Translations under genes and position numbers: made by a program
The notes under the pieces: generated by a model
What the model was told of the DNA's origin: nothing
What the model saw: the letters and a program-made list of their open reading frames with translations, nothing else
Databases searched by the model: none
From: Bacteroidota bacterium
GTDB lineage: Bacteria; Bacteroidota; Bacteroidia; Flavobacteriales; Flavobacteriaceae
Length of the DNA: 5,691 nucleotides
Direction of reading: 5' to 3'
NCBI GenBank assembly: GCA_015767395.1
Contig: JADWMI010000165.1
Location: 1-5,691 of the forward strand
In this document: positions 1 to 5,691 of the stretch, one piece after another
Position numbering within the stretch: position 1 is the stretch's first letter
Layout of the letters: each line of letters starts with the position of its first letter

Positions 1-50
1 TAATTCCAGTTTTTAGAATGAATTTAAAACTAAAAAAGAAAGATTTTTAA
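1..50 (+). CDS. Possible C-terminal tail of an unidentified upstream gene (partial)
   Basis: Frame 3 is open from the window edge to a TAA at 48-50 and reads IPVFRMNLKLKKKDF. The other two plus-strand frames stop within the first 16 bases. The tail alternates hydrophobic and polar residues and ends in phenylalanine, which is compatible with the last strand of an outer-membrane beta-barrel protein, but 15 residues are too few to assign a family. The next gene starts 53 bases downstream and has its own putative promoter box. The stretch could equally be non-coding. Confidence 0.3.
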   Translation, partial: IPVFRMNLKLKKKDF

Positions 51-67
51 TATCAGATTTAGATTGT

Positions 68-75
68 TATTTTTG
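68..75 (+). promoter_or_regulatory. Putative Bacteroidota -7 promoter box for the BI-1 family gene
   Basis: TATTTTTG matches the Bacteroidota sigma-A -7 consensus TAnnTTTG exactly. It lies 28 bases before the ATG at 104, so transcription would start near 81-83 and leave a leader of about 20 bases. No clear TTTG element is seen at the -33 position, and a T-rich motif can arise by chance in such AT-rich DNA. There is no recognisable Shine-Dalgarno sequence before the start codon, which is usual in this phylum. Confidence 0.4.
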
Positions 76-103
76 TTTTCTATTAAATATAAAATAACGT
101 TCT

Positions 104-817
104 ATGGATAATCACTTTTCTAATTCAAATTTAAGTCAAAAACAACTTGATGTAAATCAAGGTATTTCAGTATATATTACGAAAGTATATAACTGGATGG
201 CGGTGGCTTTGTTACTAACGGGTGCGGTGGCATATTTTACGGCTGGGTCAGAACAATTAATTCAACTTATTTTTGGAAATAGAATATTGTTTTTTGGTTT
301 AATAATCGGTGAATTATTGCTTGTAGGATATCTTTCAGCACGTATTCATAAATTATCATCTTACAATGCTACATTGTTGTTTTTATTGTATTCAGCTTTA
401 AACGGTTTGACCTTGTCTTTTGTTTTTATGGCTTATACCTCAGCATCAATAACTTCCACATTTATCATAACTGCAGGGACTTTTGGAGCCATGAGTGTGT
501 ATGGGTATTTCACAAAAAGTGATTTAACAAAAATCGGTAATTTGGCATTTATGGCTTTAATCGGAATTATTATTGCTTCAGTTGTGAATCTTTTTATGAA
601 GAGTGAAATGATGTACTGGATTATTACTTATTTAGGTGTTGCTATTTTTGTAGCCTTAATTGCTTATGATACGCAGAAATTGAAAAGATTGGCCATGCAA
701 GGTTTTGAAAATGAAGAGCACATGGAGAAAGGGGCTATTTTAGGAGCGTTAACCTTATATCTTGATTTCATTAATTTATTCCTATTTCTATTGAGAATAT
801 TCGGAAACAGAAAGTAG
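104..817 (+). CDS. Bax inhibitor-1/YccA family integral membrane protein
   Basis: This 237-residue inner-membrane protein belongs to the BI-1 (TMBIM) family, whose bacterial members such as Bacillus YetJ are pH-sensitive calcium leak channels. A short polar N-terminus (1-25) is followed by about seven hydrophobic segments, roughly at 31-47, 60-78, 88-111, 115-135, 145-165, 170-188 and 209-231. Family signatures are visible: GLTLS at 101-105, AYDTQKLK at 187-194 and the closing helix LYLDFINLFLFLLRIFG. D189 and D221 correspond to the paired aspartates (D171 and D195 in YetJ) that latch the pore. The loop between them is longer here (32 residues against 24) and rich in acidic residues. The ATG at 104 gives a normal family length. 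The gene has its own -7 box, and a 114-base gap separates it from the next gene, so it is probably monocistronic. The physiological role in this organism cannot be read from context. Confidence 0.95.
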   Translation: MDNHFSNSNLSQKQLDVNQGISVYITKVYNWMAVALLLTGAVAYFTAGSEQLIQLIFGNRILFFGLIIGELLLVGYLSARIHKLSSYNATLLFLLYSALNGLTLSFVFMAYTSASITSTFIITAGTFGAMSVYGYFTKSDLTKIGNLAFMALIGIIIASVVNLFMKSEMMYWIITYLGVAIFVALIAYDTQKLKRLAMQGFENEEHMEKGAILGALTLYLDFINLFLFLLRIFGNRK

Positions 818-865
818 TTTTTTGAAGAAAAATCTGAAATAAATAACGATATTTACCAATATGAT

Positions 866-873
866 TATCTTTG
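866..873 (+). promoter_or_regulatory. Putative Bacteroidota -7 promoter box for meaB
   Basis: TATCTTTG is an exact match to the Bacteroidota -7 consensus TAnnTTTG and lies 58 bases before the meaB ATG. Transcription would begin near 879-881, giving a leader of about 50 bases that contains two small palindromes. A TTTG exists at 821-824, but the spacing of about 41 bases is too long for a -33 element. Support rests on the -7 box and its position alone. Confidence 0.45.
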
Positions 874-886
874 TATTTCGTATTAA

Positions 887-912
887 TTGATATCAAAGTC
901 CAATTAAATTGG
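887..912. promoter_or_regulatory. Two adjacent palindromes in the meaB leader
   Basis: TTGATATCAA (887-896) is a perfect 10-base palindrome. Three bases later, CCAATTAAATTGG (900-912) is a perfect 6+1+6 inverted repeat. Both lie between the putative transcription start and the meaB ATG at 932. Such dyads could bind a dimeric repressor or form a weak mRNA hairpin. They are AT-rich and short, so chance is a serious alternative. No known operator is recognised. Confidence 0.25.
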
Positions 913-931
913 CAATTATACAATAAGGTAA

Positions 932-1936
932 ATGAAGAATTATAAGCCAAAAGGAAGGTTAGATGCATCGGCGTATATTGATGGTGTCTTAAAGGGAGAT
1001 AGAGTGCTGTTATCAAGAGCAATTACCATTGTTGAGAGTAATTTAGAAAGCGACAAACTACTGGCAAAAGAGATTATTCAAGAAATTTTACCTTATTCTG
1101 GAAAATCAATTAGAATTGGTATTACTGGTGTACCTGGTGTTGGAAAAAGCACTTTTATTGAAGCTTTTGGGAAGTACTTAATCACACAAGGAAAACGCGT
1201 TGCAATTTTATCAATAGATCCCAGTAGTCAACGTTCTAAAGGAAGTATTTTGGGAGATAAAACACGTATGGAGGAATTGTCTGTAATGCATGAAGCTTAT
1301 ATTCGTCCATCTGCGTCAGGAGACACCTTAGGAGGCGTTGCGAACAAAACAGGGGAAACAATGCTGCTTTGTGAAGCAAATGGCTATGATGTTGTTTTAA
1401 TTGAAACTGTGGGTGTGGGCCAATCAGAAACTGCTGTGCATGGAATGACGGATTTCTTTTTATTGTTGATGTTGTCAGGAGCAGGTGATGAACTACAAGG
1501 CATTAAAAAGGGTATAATGGAAATGGCCGATATGGTGGTGATAAACAAAGCTGATGGTGACAATGTCCGTATGAGTGAAATGGCTAAATTACAATATCAA
1601 AATGCCTTACATATTTTTCCGCAATCCGATTCAGGTTGGAGTCCAGTAGTAAGTACAGCTTCTGCCATTAAAAATATTGGTATTTCAAATGTTTGGGATG
1701 AAGTTTCTAAATTCAAACGACTGGTTGATGAAAATGGTTATTTTGATAAAAATAGAAACCATCAGCAAATAGACTGGATGTATAACAATATCAATGAAGA
1801 ATTAAAAAACCTTTTCTACGGTTCAAAAAATATAAAAAACCATCTTTCAAATTTAGAAAAACAGATTATTTCGGCGAAAATTTCTCCAGTAAAAGCTGCT
1901 GAAATTATGATTCAGGAATTTAAAGATTCGTTTTAG
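932..1936 (+). CDS. meaB: Methylmalonyl-CoA mutase-associated GTPase MeaB (ArgK/MMAA family)
   Basis: MeaB is a cytoplasmic G3E-family P-loop GTPase. It acts as chaperone for methylmalonyl-CoA mutase: it gates adenosylcobalamin transfer and promotes removal of damaged cofactor. The protein has 334 residues, as expected for MeaB/ArgK. It shows an N-terminal helical region (1-58), Walker A GVPGVGKST at 66-74, the SIDPSS segment at 94-99, GSILGDKTRM at 104-113, the G3 region ETVGVGQSE at 158-166, the guanine-specificity motif NKAD at 205-208 and a G5-like STAS at 241-244. A helical C-terminal dimerisation region follows, and all nucleotide-binding motifs look intact. The ATG at 932 is preceded by a weak AAGG at 925-928. 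Its probable client, a mutase, ends at the right edge of the window on the other strand, about 3.6 kb away. The old name ArgK (arginine transport kinase) is a historical misassignment. Confidence 0.96.
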   Translation: MKNYKPKGRLDASAYIDGVLKGDRVLLSRAITIVESNLESDKLLAKEIIQEILPYSGKSIRIGITGVPGVGKSTFIEAFGKYLITQGKRVAILSIDPSSQRSKGSILGDKTRMEELSVMHEAYIRPSASGDTLGGVANKTGETMLLCEANGYDVVLIETVGVGQSETAVHGMTDFFLLLMLSGAGDELQGIKKGIMEMADMVVINKADGDNVRMSEMAKLQYQNALHIFPQSDSGWSPVVSTASAIKNIGISNVWDEVSKFKRLVDENGYFDKNRNHQQIDWMYNNINEELKNLFYGSKNIKNHLSNLEKQIISAKISPVKAAEIMIQEFKDSF

Positions 1937-1966
1937 GTGAGTGTTTGAAGCTTATTCTTCTTATGT

Positions 1967-2119
1967 GTCATTTCTTTGAAAACAGGAATCTATAACTACA
2001 ATCAATAAATCAACAAACCTTAATGGCCTGGGAGAATAACATTTGACTTTTGGGCAAACCTTATAGGTTCGGTTTTCTGCTACCTTCTTTCTCTGGATTC
2101 CTGCCATCACCGGAATAAC
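1967..2119. repeat. Candidate dispersed inverted-repeat element between converging genes
   Basis: The left arm (1967-1994) and the reverse complement of the right arm (2092-2119) agree at 19 of 28 positions. They share an exact CAGGAATC core (1983-1990, paired with GATTCCTG at 2096-2103). Each arm begins GTcATT or GTtATT and resembles the GTCATTCC...CAGGAATC type of intergenic repeat that I recall from many bacterial genomes, including Flavobacteriaceae. The right arm contains a nested hairpin (ATTCC 2097-2101 with GGAAT 2112-2116). The interior carries a 9-base direct repeat CAAACCTTA at 2014 and 2055, and a small hairpin AACCT/AGGTT at 2057-2069. No ORF of note lies inside. It sits between meaB and the HAD gene, which converge, so it may also act as a bidirectional transcription brake. 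Membership of a repeat family is inferred from memory, not shown by a search. Confidence 0.5.
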
Positions 2120-2126
2120 AATATAA

Positions 2127-2933
2127 TTATTCTCTCGAATTTATCAATTGTTCTAAAACCATTTCCACCCCTTGCTCATCATTACTTTTGGTATGATAGT
2201 TTGCTATGTTCTTTACATTTGGATGTGCATTTTCCATTGCATAACTAAAATCGGCCAATGCTAACATTTTTAGATCGTTGTTGTAATCACCAAAAACCAT
2301 GGTTTCTTCTTTGGTAATGCCTAATTTGTTTTGAAGAATGTTTAAAGCAAAACCTTTATTGGCATTGTTATGTGAAATATCCAACCAATGTTCGCCAGAA
2401 ACAATTACTTGCAGGTCATTTTCTAGTTGTTTTACCGCAGGATAAATATGTGTTTCGGAGCAATCAAAATGATAAGCTGCTATTTTAAAAAAGGTGTCTT
2501 CAGTAATTTCTGTTAAATCATCTACAAGTCTATATTCAGAATAATAGTTTTTGAACATATTGATAAACTGTTCATCTTTGGTTTCAATATAAGCTGCATT
2601 TTTTCCACATAAAACAATATAAACGTTATCTAATGCTCGTAAAATATTGATGGTTCTTGAAATGTATTCTAAAGGTAATGCTGACGTAAATAATTCTTGA
2701 TTGCCGTGTTTTGCAAAAGCCCCATTTTCTGCAACAATGGTTATTTCATTTTTTATGTCCTCAAATCTATCGACAATGCTAAAATATTGTCTTCCACTTG
2801 CAGCTATAAATCGAATATTGTGTTTTTTTAATTGGTGATATGCTTCGAAAAAGCGATCGCTTACTTCACTTTTAGAGTTCAGTAACGTGCCATCCATATC
2901 GGTAACAACCAATTTTACTTTTGAAAAATCCAT
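2127..2933 (-). CDS. Cof-type HAD-IIB family phosphatase
   Basis: This 268-residue cytoplasmic hydrolase belongs to the Cof/YidA branch of the haloacid dehalogenase superfamily. These enzymes usually dephosphorylate sugar phosphates, nucleotides or cofactor precursors such as PLP or FMN. All four catalytic motifs are present: DMDGT at 12-16 (nucleophile D12, acid/base D14), the motif II serine S46 in AASGR, K193 in ANKGFAL, and GDYNND at 215-220 (metal-binding D216 and D220). The type IIB cap, which sets substrate choice, lies roughly between residues 83 and 185. Length and motif spacing are normal, so the enzyme should be active, but the substrate cannot be deduced. The start at 2933 places motif I twelve residues from the N-terminus, as is typical. 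The gene lies 61 bases downstream of the mscS-like gene on the same strand. Read-through is possible, but a -7 box and a dyad sit in the gap, which suggests separate control. Confidence 0.94.
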   Translation of the reverse strand: MDFSKVKLVVTDMDGTLLNSKSEVSDRFFEAYHQLKKHNIRFIAASGRQYFSIVDRFEDIKNEITIVAENGAFAKHGNQELFTSALPLEYISRTINILRALDNVYIVLCGKNAAYIETKDEQFINMFKNYYSEYRLVDDLTEITEDTFFKIAAYHFDCSETHIYPAVKQLENDLQVIVSGEHWLDISHNNANKGFALNILQNKLGITKEETMVFGDYNNDLKMLALADFSYAMENAHPNVKNIANYHTKSNDEQGVEMVLEQLINSRE

Positions 2934-2934
2934 A

Positions 2935-2971
2935 GTTATTTTTGAATTGCAAAAATAGCAATCAAAATAAC
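2935..2971. repeat. Imperfect inverted repeat just upstream of the HAD gene start
   Basis: The left arm (2935-2950, GTTATTTTTGAATTGC) pairs with the right arm (2958-2971, GCAATCAAAATAAC) over 14 base pairs with two single-base bulges around a 7-base AT loop. The dyad ends one base before the minus-strand ATG at 2931-2933. It covers the only -7-like box in the gap, which makes it a candidate operator or a translation-masking hairpin. It does not look like an intrinsic terminator for the upstream channel gene, because no U-run follows it on the minus strand and the stem is AT-rich. Confidence 0.5.
2950..2957 (-). promoter_or_regulatory. Putative -7 promoter box for the HAD phosphatase gene
   Basis: Read on the minus strand, this is TATTTTTG, an exact match to TAnnTTTG. 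It lies 16 bases before the ATG, which predicts a very short leader of about 10 bases. The box lies in the centre of the 2935-2971 dyad. No -33 TTTG element is found at the expected distance, so the support is positional only. Confidence 0.35.
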
Positions 2972-2994
2972 TTTAGGGTTTCATTTGCGTTAAA

Positions 2995-5424
2995 TTATTT
3001 AATAATTCGCCTTGTTGGAATTGGCGCAGAAATCCCTTCCTCTTTTAATTTCTTAAATAGTTTTAGAGCTATGGTATGGTCGGTATTAAGTGTGTCCGAA
3101 AATGTTGTCCAATACATCAATGCAAAGTCTAGATTTCCGTCTTCGTTATACCCATAAAAATATGTTTCTGGAGCAGGTTCTGCATATGTTTTTTCATTTT
3201 CAGCAGCAATTGAATTGAATAATTCAATTACCTTTTCGGGATCAGCATCTCCTGAAGTTTTCATTAAAATTTTACTTCTTCTGTCTCTATTTGTAAGGGT
3301 CCAGTTAATTACTTTTTTAGAAATTAAATCACCATTTGGTATAATTGCTTCAGCGCCTGTATAGGTTCTAATATTACTTGATCTAACACCAATATTAGTA
3401 ATAATTCCTTTTTCTTGATCTACTTCAATAACATCACCTAAATTAACAGGCCTTTCAAAAGCAAGTATCAATCCGGCAACAAAATTAAGCACTACATTTT
3501 GCAAGCCAAACCCAATACCAACACCCAATGTACCAATAATAAATCCTAGCTTACTTAGATCTATTCCTGCAGCCGACATTCCAACATAAAATCCAATTGC
3601 TATTAAAATAATTCTTAATAGTAATGAAATTGCTGGTGCAACGCCTCTTGGAAGCGTTTTTATCATCCATTCATCTTGAAATATAGAAGCGGCCAATTTA
3701 GCTAGTAACAATGTTATGATAAAAATGCTTGAGAAGGCCAAAATCCCTCCTAATGAAATAGTCATTTCACCTATTTGCCATTTTATTAATAAGGTTTCAT
3801 TTATCCATTCCAAAATGGTGTTATAAATACCAAAACCAGCTAAGGAGAAATATACCCAAAACAAAAACCCCATCCAATATAAGATTGGTTGGAAACGTTG
3901 ATTCGTGGCATCTACCATAGTAGACAAAGTTTGAATATTTGAAGATTTTTTAAGTTTAAAAAGTATAATCACCAGGCCGGTTATCACTTTAACTATTAAA
4001 TAAACAATTAAGGCAAATATGGTTGAAAAGAAAATTCCGGTTACAACAAATTCAGAAAGACCAACCATTCCAATAACATTCGCAATAATAGCGAGTATTA
4101 GCATAACCATATAAATAACAGCAAGTTTTGTAAATAGATTGTGAATTCGATCAAAACGTTCTGGATATTCGTTCATTATTGCTCTTGCCTTTTTTAGTGC
4201 AAAAAATATGATGACTGCTTCAAAAATTGTTAATAGTCTTGAAGTAAATTCCTCATGTAAATGGTAAGTAGCAATTATTTGAATTATGAATACAAAGAAT
4301 AATAATAGTAAGGGGAGTCTAAATTTATTGACAGTTAATTTTGGTAATAAAAAAACAGTACCCAAAATGACTAAAAAAATATGGATTTCTCTAAAAATAG
4401 GAATCAATCCGTCATAAAAATAGGCAGTAACTAAAACACCAATAACAAGTGCAGCAGAAAACGGATGCGTTACAATTACTTTTGCTTCTTTCTCAATGGG
4501 GTTTGTTAATGTGTTAATAGCGACTTTCCAAGATTTGTTTACTGAAATCATTAGAATAATAAGTAGCAGAATAAAGAATATCTGGAGTATTAGTGCGTTT
4601 TTTTTAAAGATTAAAAAAGTTTTGAGTTCGCTTAAGTTGGTAATTAGTTCTTGTTTAATTGAAGTTTCGGGTATGATTTTATTATCAATATTTTGATCAC
4701 CAGTATTTTTAGTAGTAGTAATTTCCCATATTGGCAGCGCATCAAGTGTGAAATATTCTTTTTTTAATTCTTTTTCTACTGAATTTATTTCATGGGTAAC
4801 TTCGTCTATAATGAGTATCAATTCTGTAATGTTATTTTGAATTAAAAAGATGTCATCAAGTCGTCCAAGGGATAAATCCATGACCTCTTGTAGTTTGGAA
4901 ATCATTGAATTTAAACTTTTTGAAACATCAGAAGAATTACCTTCTGAAACTAATTTTTCCTTAGTTTGTTTCCATTTTTTTATTTCTTCACTTAATTCAT
5001 CATAAATTTCACTAACGTTTTCTGTACGATCTTTAAGGGTTTCTTGATAATCTTTAAGGGTGGAGTGGTAGTTTTTCCAAACCAACTTTATAGTTTCTAA
5101 TTCTCTTTTATCAATATTTTTAAGTTGCTCAAACACCTCCTTTTTTTTAGCCGTTATTTCAATAGTTACAATTTGTAATAAAGAATCAACTTTGCTAACA
5201 TTGGCACTTGGTTTTAGGATGTTTTTTAAATTAAGAATTCGAAGACCTAATTTTTCAGTTTGATTTGAAATGTCATCAATTGAAATAGCTTCAATTTCGG
5301 TTTCCTGTTGTTCAGCCTCTTTTTTCTCCTCATTTTGGGCATTTATACCGAAAACAACGAAAAGGGAAATGCATAAAAATAATGTAAGAGGATTTTTAAA
5401 TTTTAGATTTATTCCGTTTTTCAT
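2995..5424 (-). CDS. Large MscS-superfamily mechanosensitive ion channel with periplasmic coiled-coil domain
   Basis: The protein has 809 residues. Residues 1-29 look like a Sec signal peptide (basic start, hydrophobic 13-26, cut near INA-QN). A charged, helical, probably coiled-coil periplasmic domain spans about 31-225. About eleven membrane segments follow, near 276-295, 321-338, 345-361, 369-388, 395-411, 432-454, 460-489, 513-533, 557-580, 597-617 and 622-651. Eleven segments after a periplasmic N-terminus put the C-terminus in the cytoplasm, the MscK-like topology. The MscS core is clear: a Gly/Ala-rich pore helix (GTLGVGIGFGLQN at 631-643), FERPVNLGD at 657-664, IIPNGDL at 695-701 with the conserved downstream N707, then the beta domain and the C-terminal alpha/beta domain. 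Such channels open under membrane tension and release solutes on hypo-osmotic shock; some larger members are also ion-regulated. It is longer than MscS (286 residues) and shorter than MscK (1120). No convincing promoter was found in the 5425-5490 leader. Confidence 0.95.
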   Translation of the reverse strand: MKNGINLKFKNPLTLFLCISLFVVFGINAQNEEKKEAEQQETEIEAISIDDISNQTEKLGLRILNLKNILKPSANVSKVDSLLQIVTIEITAKKKEVFEQLKNIDKRELETIKLVWKNYHSTLKDYQETLKDRTENVSEIYDELSEEIKKWKQTKEKLVSEGNSSDVSKSLNSMISKLQEVMDLSLGRLDDIFLIQNNITELILIIDEVTHEINSVEKELKKEYFTLDALPIWEITTTKNTGDQNIDNKIIPETSIKQELITNLSELKTFLIFKKNALILQIFFILLLIILMISVNKSWKVAINTLTNPIEKEAKVIVTHPFSAALVIGVLVTAYFYDGLIPIFREIHIFLVILGTVFLLPKLTVNKFRLPLLLLFFVFIIQIIATYHLHEEFTSRLLTIFEAVIIFFALKKARAIMNEYPERFDRIHNLFTKLAVIYMVMLILAIIANVIGMVGLSEFVVTGIFFSTIFALIVYLIVKVITGLVIILFKLKKSSNIQTLSTMVDATNQRFQPILYWMGFLFWVYFSLAGFGIYNTILEWINETLLIKWQIGEMTISLGGILAFSSIFIITLLLAKLAASIFQDEWMIKTLPRGVAPAISLLLRIILIAIGFYVGMSAAGIDLSKLGFIIGTLGVGIGFGLQNVVLNFVAGLILAFERPVNLGDVIEVDQEKGIITNIGVRSSNIRTYTGAEAIIPNGDLISKKVINWTLTNRDRRSKILMKTSGDADPEKVIELFNSIAAENEKTYAEPAPETYFYGYNEDGNLDFALMYWTTFSDTLNTDHTIALKLFKKLKEEGISAPIPTRRIIK
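5029..5061 (-). repeat. 21-bp tandem duplication encoding one coiled-coil heptad in the channel gene
   Basis: The 12-mer ATCTTTAAGGGT (plus-strand reading) occurs at 5029-5040 and again at 5050-5061, a period of exactly 21 bases. On the coding strand this gives two successive heptads, TLKDYQE and TLKDRTE (residues 122-135). A 21-base step adds exactly one heptad and keeps coiled-coil register. This suggests a small in-frame tandem duplication that has since diverged at its second half. Confidence 0.6.
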
Positions 5425-5469
5425 TTGATGCGGTTTTAAGAAAATGAAGTTACTATTTTTTTTGAATTC

Positions 5470-5487
5470 TTTAAATTAAAATTTAAA
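5470..5487. repeat. AT-only inverted repeat upstream of the channel gene
   Basis: TTTAAAT (5470-5476) and ATTTAAA (5481-5487) form perfect 7-base arms around a TAAA loop, 46 bases before the channel ATG. It could be an operator or promoter-region dyad. Runs of A and T make chance dyads common here, so no function is claimed. Confidence 0.25.
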
Positions 5488-5490
5488 CCC

Positions 5491-5527
5491 AAAAAAAAAG
5501 CCCAACATTTTAATAATGTTGGGCTTT
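5491..5527 (-). terminator. Rho-independent terminator of the mutase gene
   Basis: AAAGCCCAACATT (5497-5509) and AATGTTGGGCTTT (5515-5527) form a perfect 13-bp stem with a 5-base loop. On the minus strand the stem contains a GCCCAAC/GTTGGGC block and is followed directly by six more T residues (the A-run at 5491-5496). This is a textbook intrinsic terminator, and it begins 21 bases after the mutase stop codon. The T-run on only one side shows that it works for leftward transcription. It implies that the channel gene downstream needs its own promoter. Confidence 0.92.
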
Positions 5528-5548
5528 AAAATATAATAATTTAGAAAC

Positions 5549-5691
5549 TTATTCTTGCTCTAAATATTTCTCCATAATTGTAATGGCAGATTCTGAAATT
5601 ACCGATCCAGGGCCAAATACAGCAGCTACTTTTCTTGCGAATAAGTAATCGTAATCTTGCGCTGGAATAACCCCACCTGCAAATACCATAA
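5549..5691 (-). CDS. scpA: Methylmalonyl-CoA mutase, C-terminal end of the B12-binding domain (partial)
   Basis: Only the last 46 codons before a TAA (complement of 5549-5551) are in the window; the gene continues past the right edge. The fragment contains AGGVIPAQDYDYLF followed by VAAVFGPGSVIS and a terminal helix. This matches the end of the cobalamin-binding domain in the catalytic subunit of methylmalonyl-CoA mutase (also called mutB), where GGVIPxQDY and FGPGT are conserved. The enzyme interconverts succinyl-CoA and (R)-methylmalonyl-CoA with adenosylcobalamin. Two deviations are seen: RK where an acidic/Ala-Gly pair is usual before VAA, and Ser for Thr in FGPGT. The His that ligates cobalt would lie outside the window. 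A strong terminator follows. The presence of meaB on the other strand supports the call. A related acyl-CoA mutase with a C-terminal B12 domain, such as ethylmalonyl-CoA mutase, is the main alternative. Confidence 0.8.
   Translation of the reverse strand, partial: MVFAGGVIPAQDYDYLFARKVAAVFGPGSVISESAITIMEKYLEQE

Noticed and set aside
818..833. T-run, GAAG, A-run directly after the BI-1 stop as an intrinsic terminator
   Set aside because: The stem would consist only of A-T pairs, with no GC block and no following U-run, so it is not stable enough to call.
771..1022. Minus-strand open frame of 83 codons across the BI-1 end, the intergenic gap and the meaB start
   Set aside because: It overlaps two well-supported genes on the other strand, its translation resembles no family, and it would span the meaB promoter region. 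It is a chance reading frame.
1937..1960. GAAG...CTTC hairpin after the meaB stop as its terminator
   Set aside because: Only four base pairs form and no U-run follows. The larger inverted repeat downstream is a better candidate for stopping transcription.
1952..2133. TTATTCT at 1952-1958 and 2127-2133 as a target-site duplication flanking the repeat element
   Set aside because: Neither copy is adjacent to the arm ends, and the right copy starts at the HAD stop codon. A 7-base AT-rich match over this distance is easily due to chance.
2942..3157. Plus-strand open frame of 71 codons opposite the channel gene's 3' end
   Set aside because: It is antisense to the conserved C-terminal domain of the MscS protein and has no recognisable features, so it is a shadow frame.
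4496..4696. Plus-strand open frame of 66 codons with hydrophobic content
   Set aside because: It is antisense to the channel's first transmembrane region. The hydrophobic composition follows from the complementary strand of a membrane-segment code.
5425..5490. Promoter for the channel gene on the minus strand
   Set aside because: The closest -7-like matches (TAAATTTT, TAACTTCA) each deviate from TAnnTTTG and have no properly spaced TTTG. A promoter must exist after the terminator, but I cannot place it.

Overview
The window looks like chromosomal DNA from a member of the Bacteroidota, most likely a marine-type Flavobacteriaceae. The base composition is strongly AT-rich. Genes lack clear Shine-Dalgarno sequences, and three upstream regions carry a perfect match to the Bacteroidota -7 promoter box TAnnTTTG. 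The protein families fit too: a cobalamin mutase with its MeaB chaperone, a large MscS channel and a Cof-type HAD phosphatase. The species assignment is inference; no taxonomic marker gene is present.

Layout from left to right. Positions 1-50 may hold the last 15 codons of an unidentified plus-strand gene. A Bax inhibitor-1/YccA family membrane protein (104-817, +) and the GTPase chaperone MeaB (932-1936, +) follow, each with its own putative -7 box. Next is a 190-base intergenic stretch between converging genes. It contains a degenerate inverted-repeat element (about 1967-2119) that resembles a dispersed genomic repeat. On the minus strand come a Cof-like HAD phosphatase (2127-2933) and a large mechanosensitive channel of the MscS superfamily (2995-5424). 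Between these two is an imperfect 14-bp dyad that covers the putative HAD promoter. At the right edge a perfect 13-bp stem-loop terminator (5491-5527) closes a minus-strand gene, of which only the last 46 codons are visible (5549-5691). These match the end of the B12-binding domain of methylmalonyl-CoA mutase.

The clearest functional link is between MeaB and the mutase. MeaB is the G-protein chaperone that gates adenosylcobalamin loading and protects methylmalonyl-CoA mutase. Here client and chaperone lie about 3.6 kb apart on opposite strands, separated by two genes with no obvious role in propionate metabolism. The BI-1 protein and the MscS channel are both envelope stress or ion-homeostasis proteins, but nothing shows they are co-regulated. 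No stretch over 300 bases lacks a gene. I see no mobile-element genes, CRISPR, tRNA or rRNA, and no convincing undescribed system. The points worth a second look are small: the intergenic repeat, the dyad at the HAD start, a one-heptad duplication in the channel's coiled coil, and the split mutase/meaB neighbourhood.
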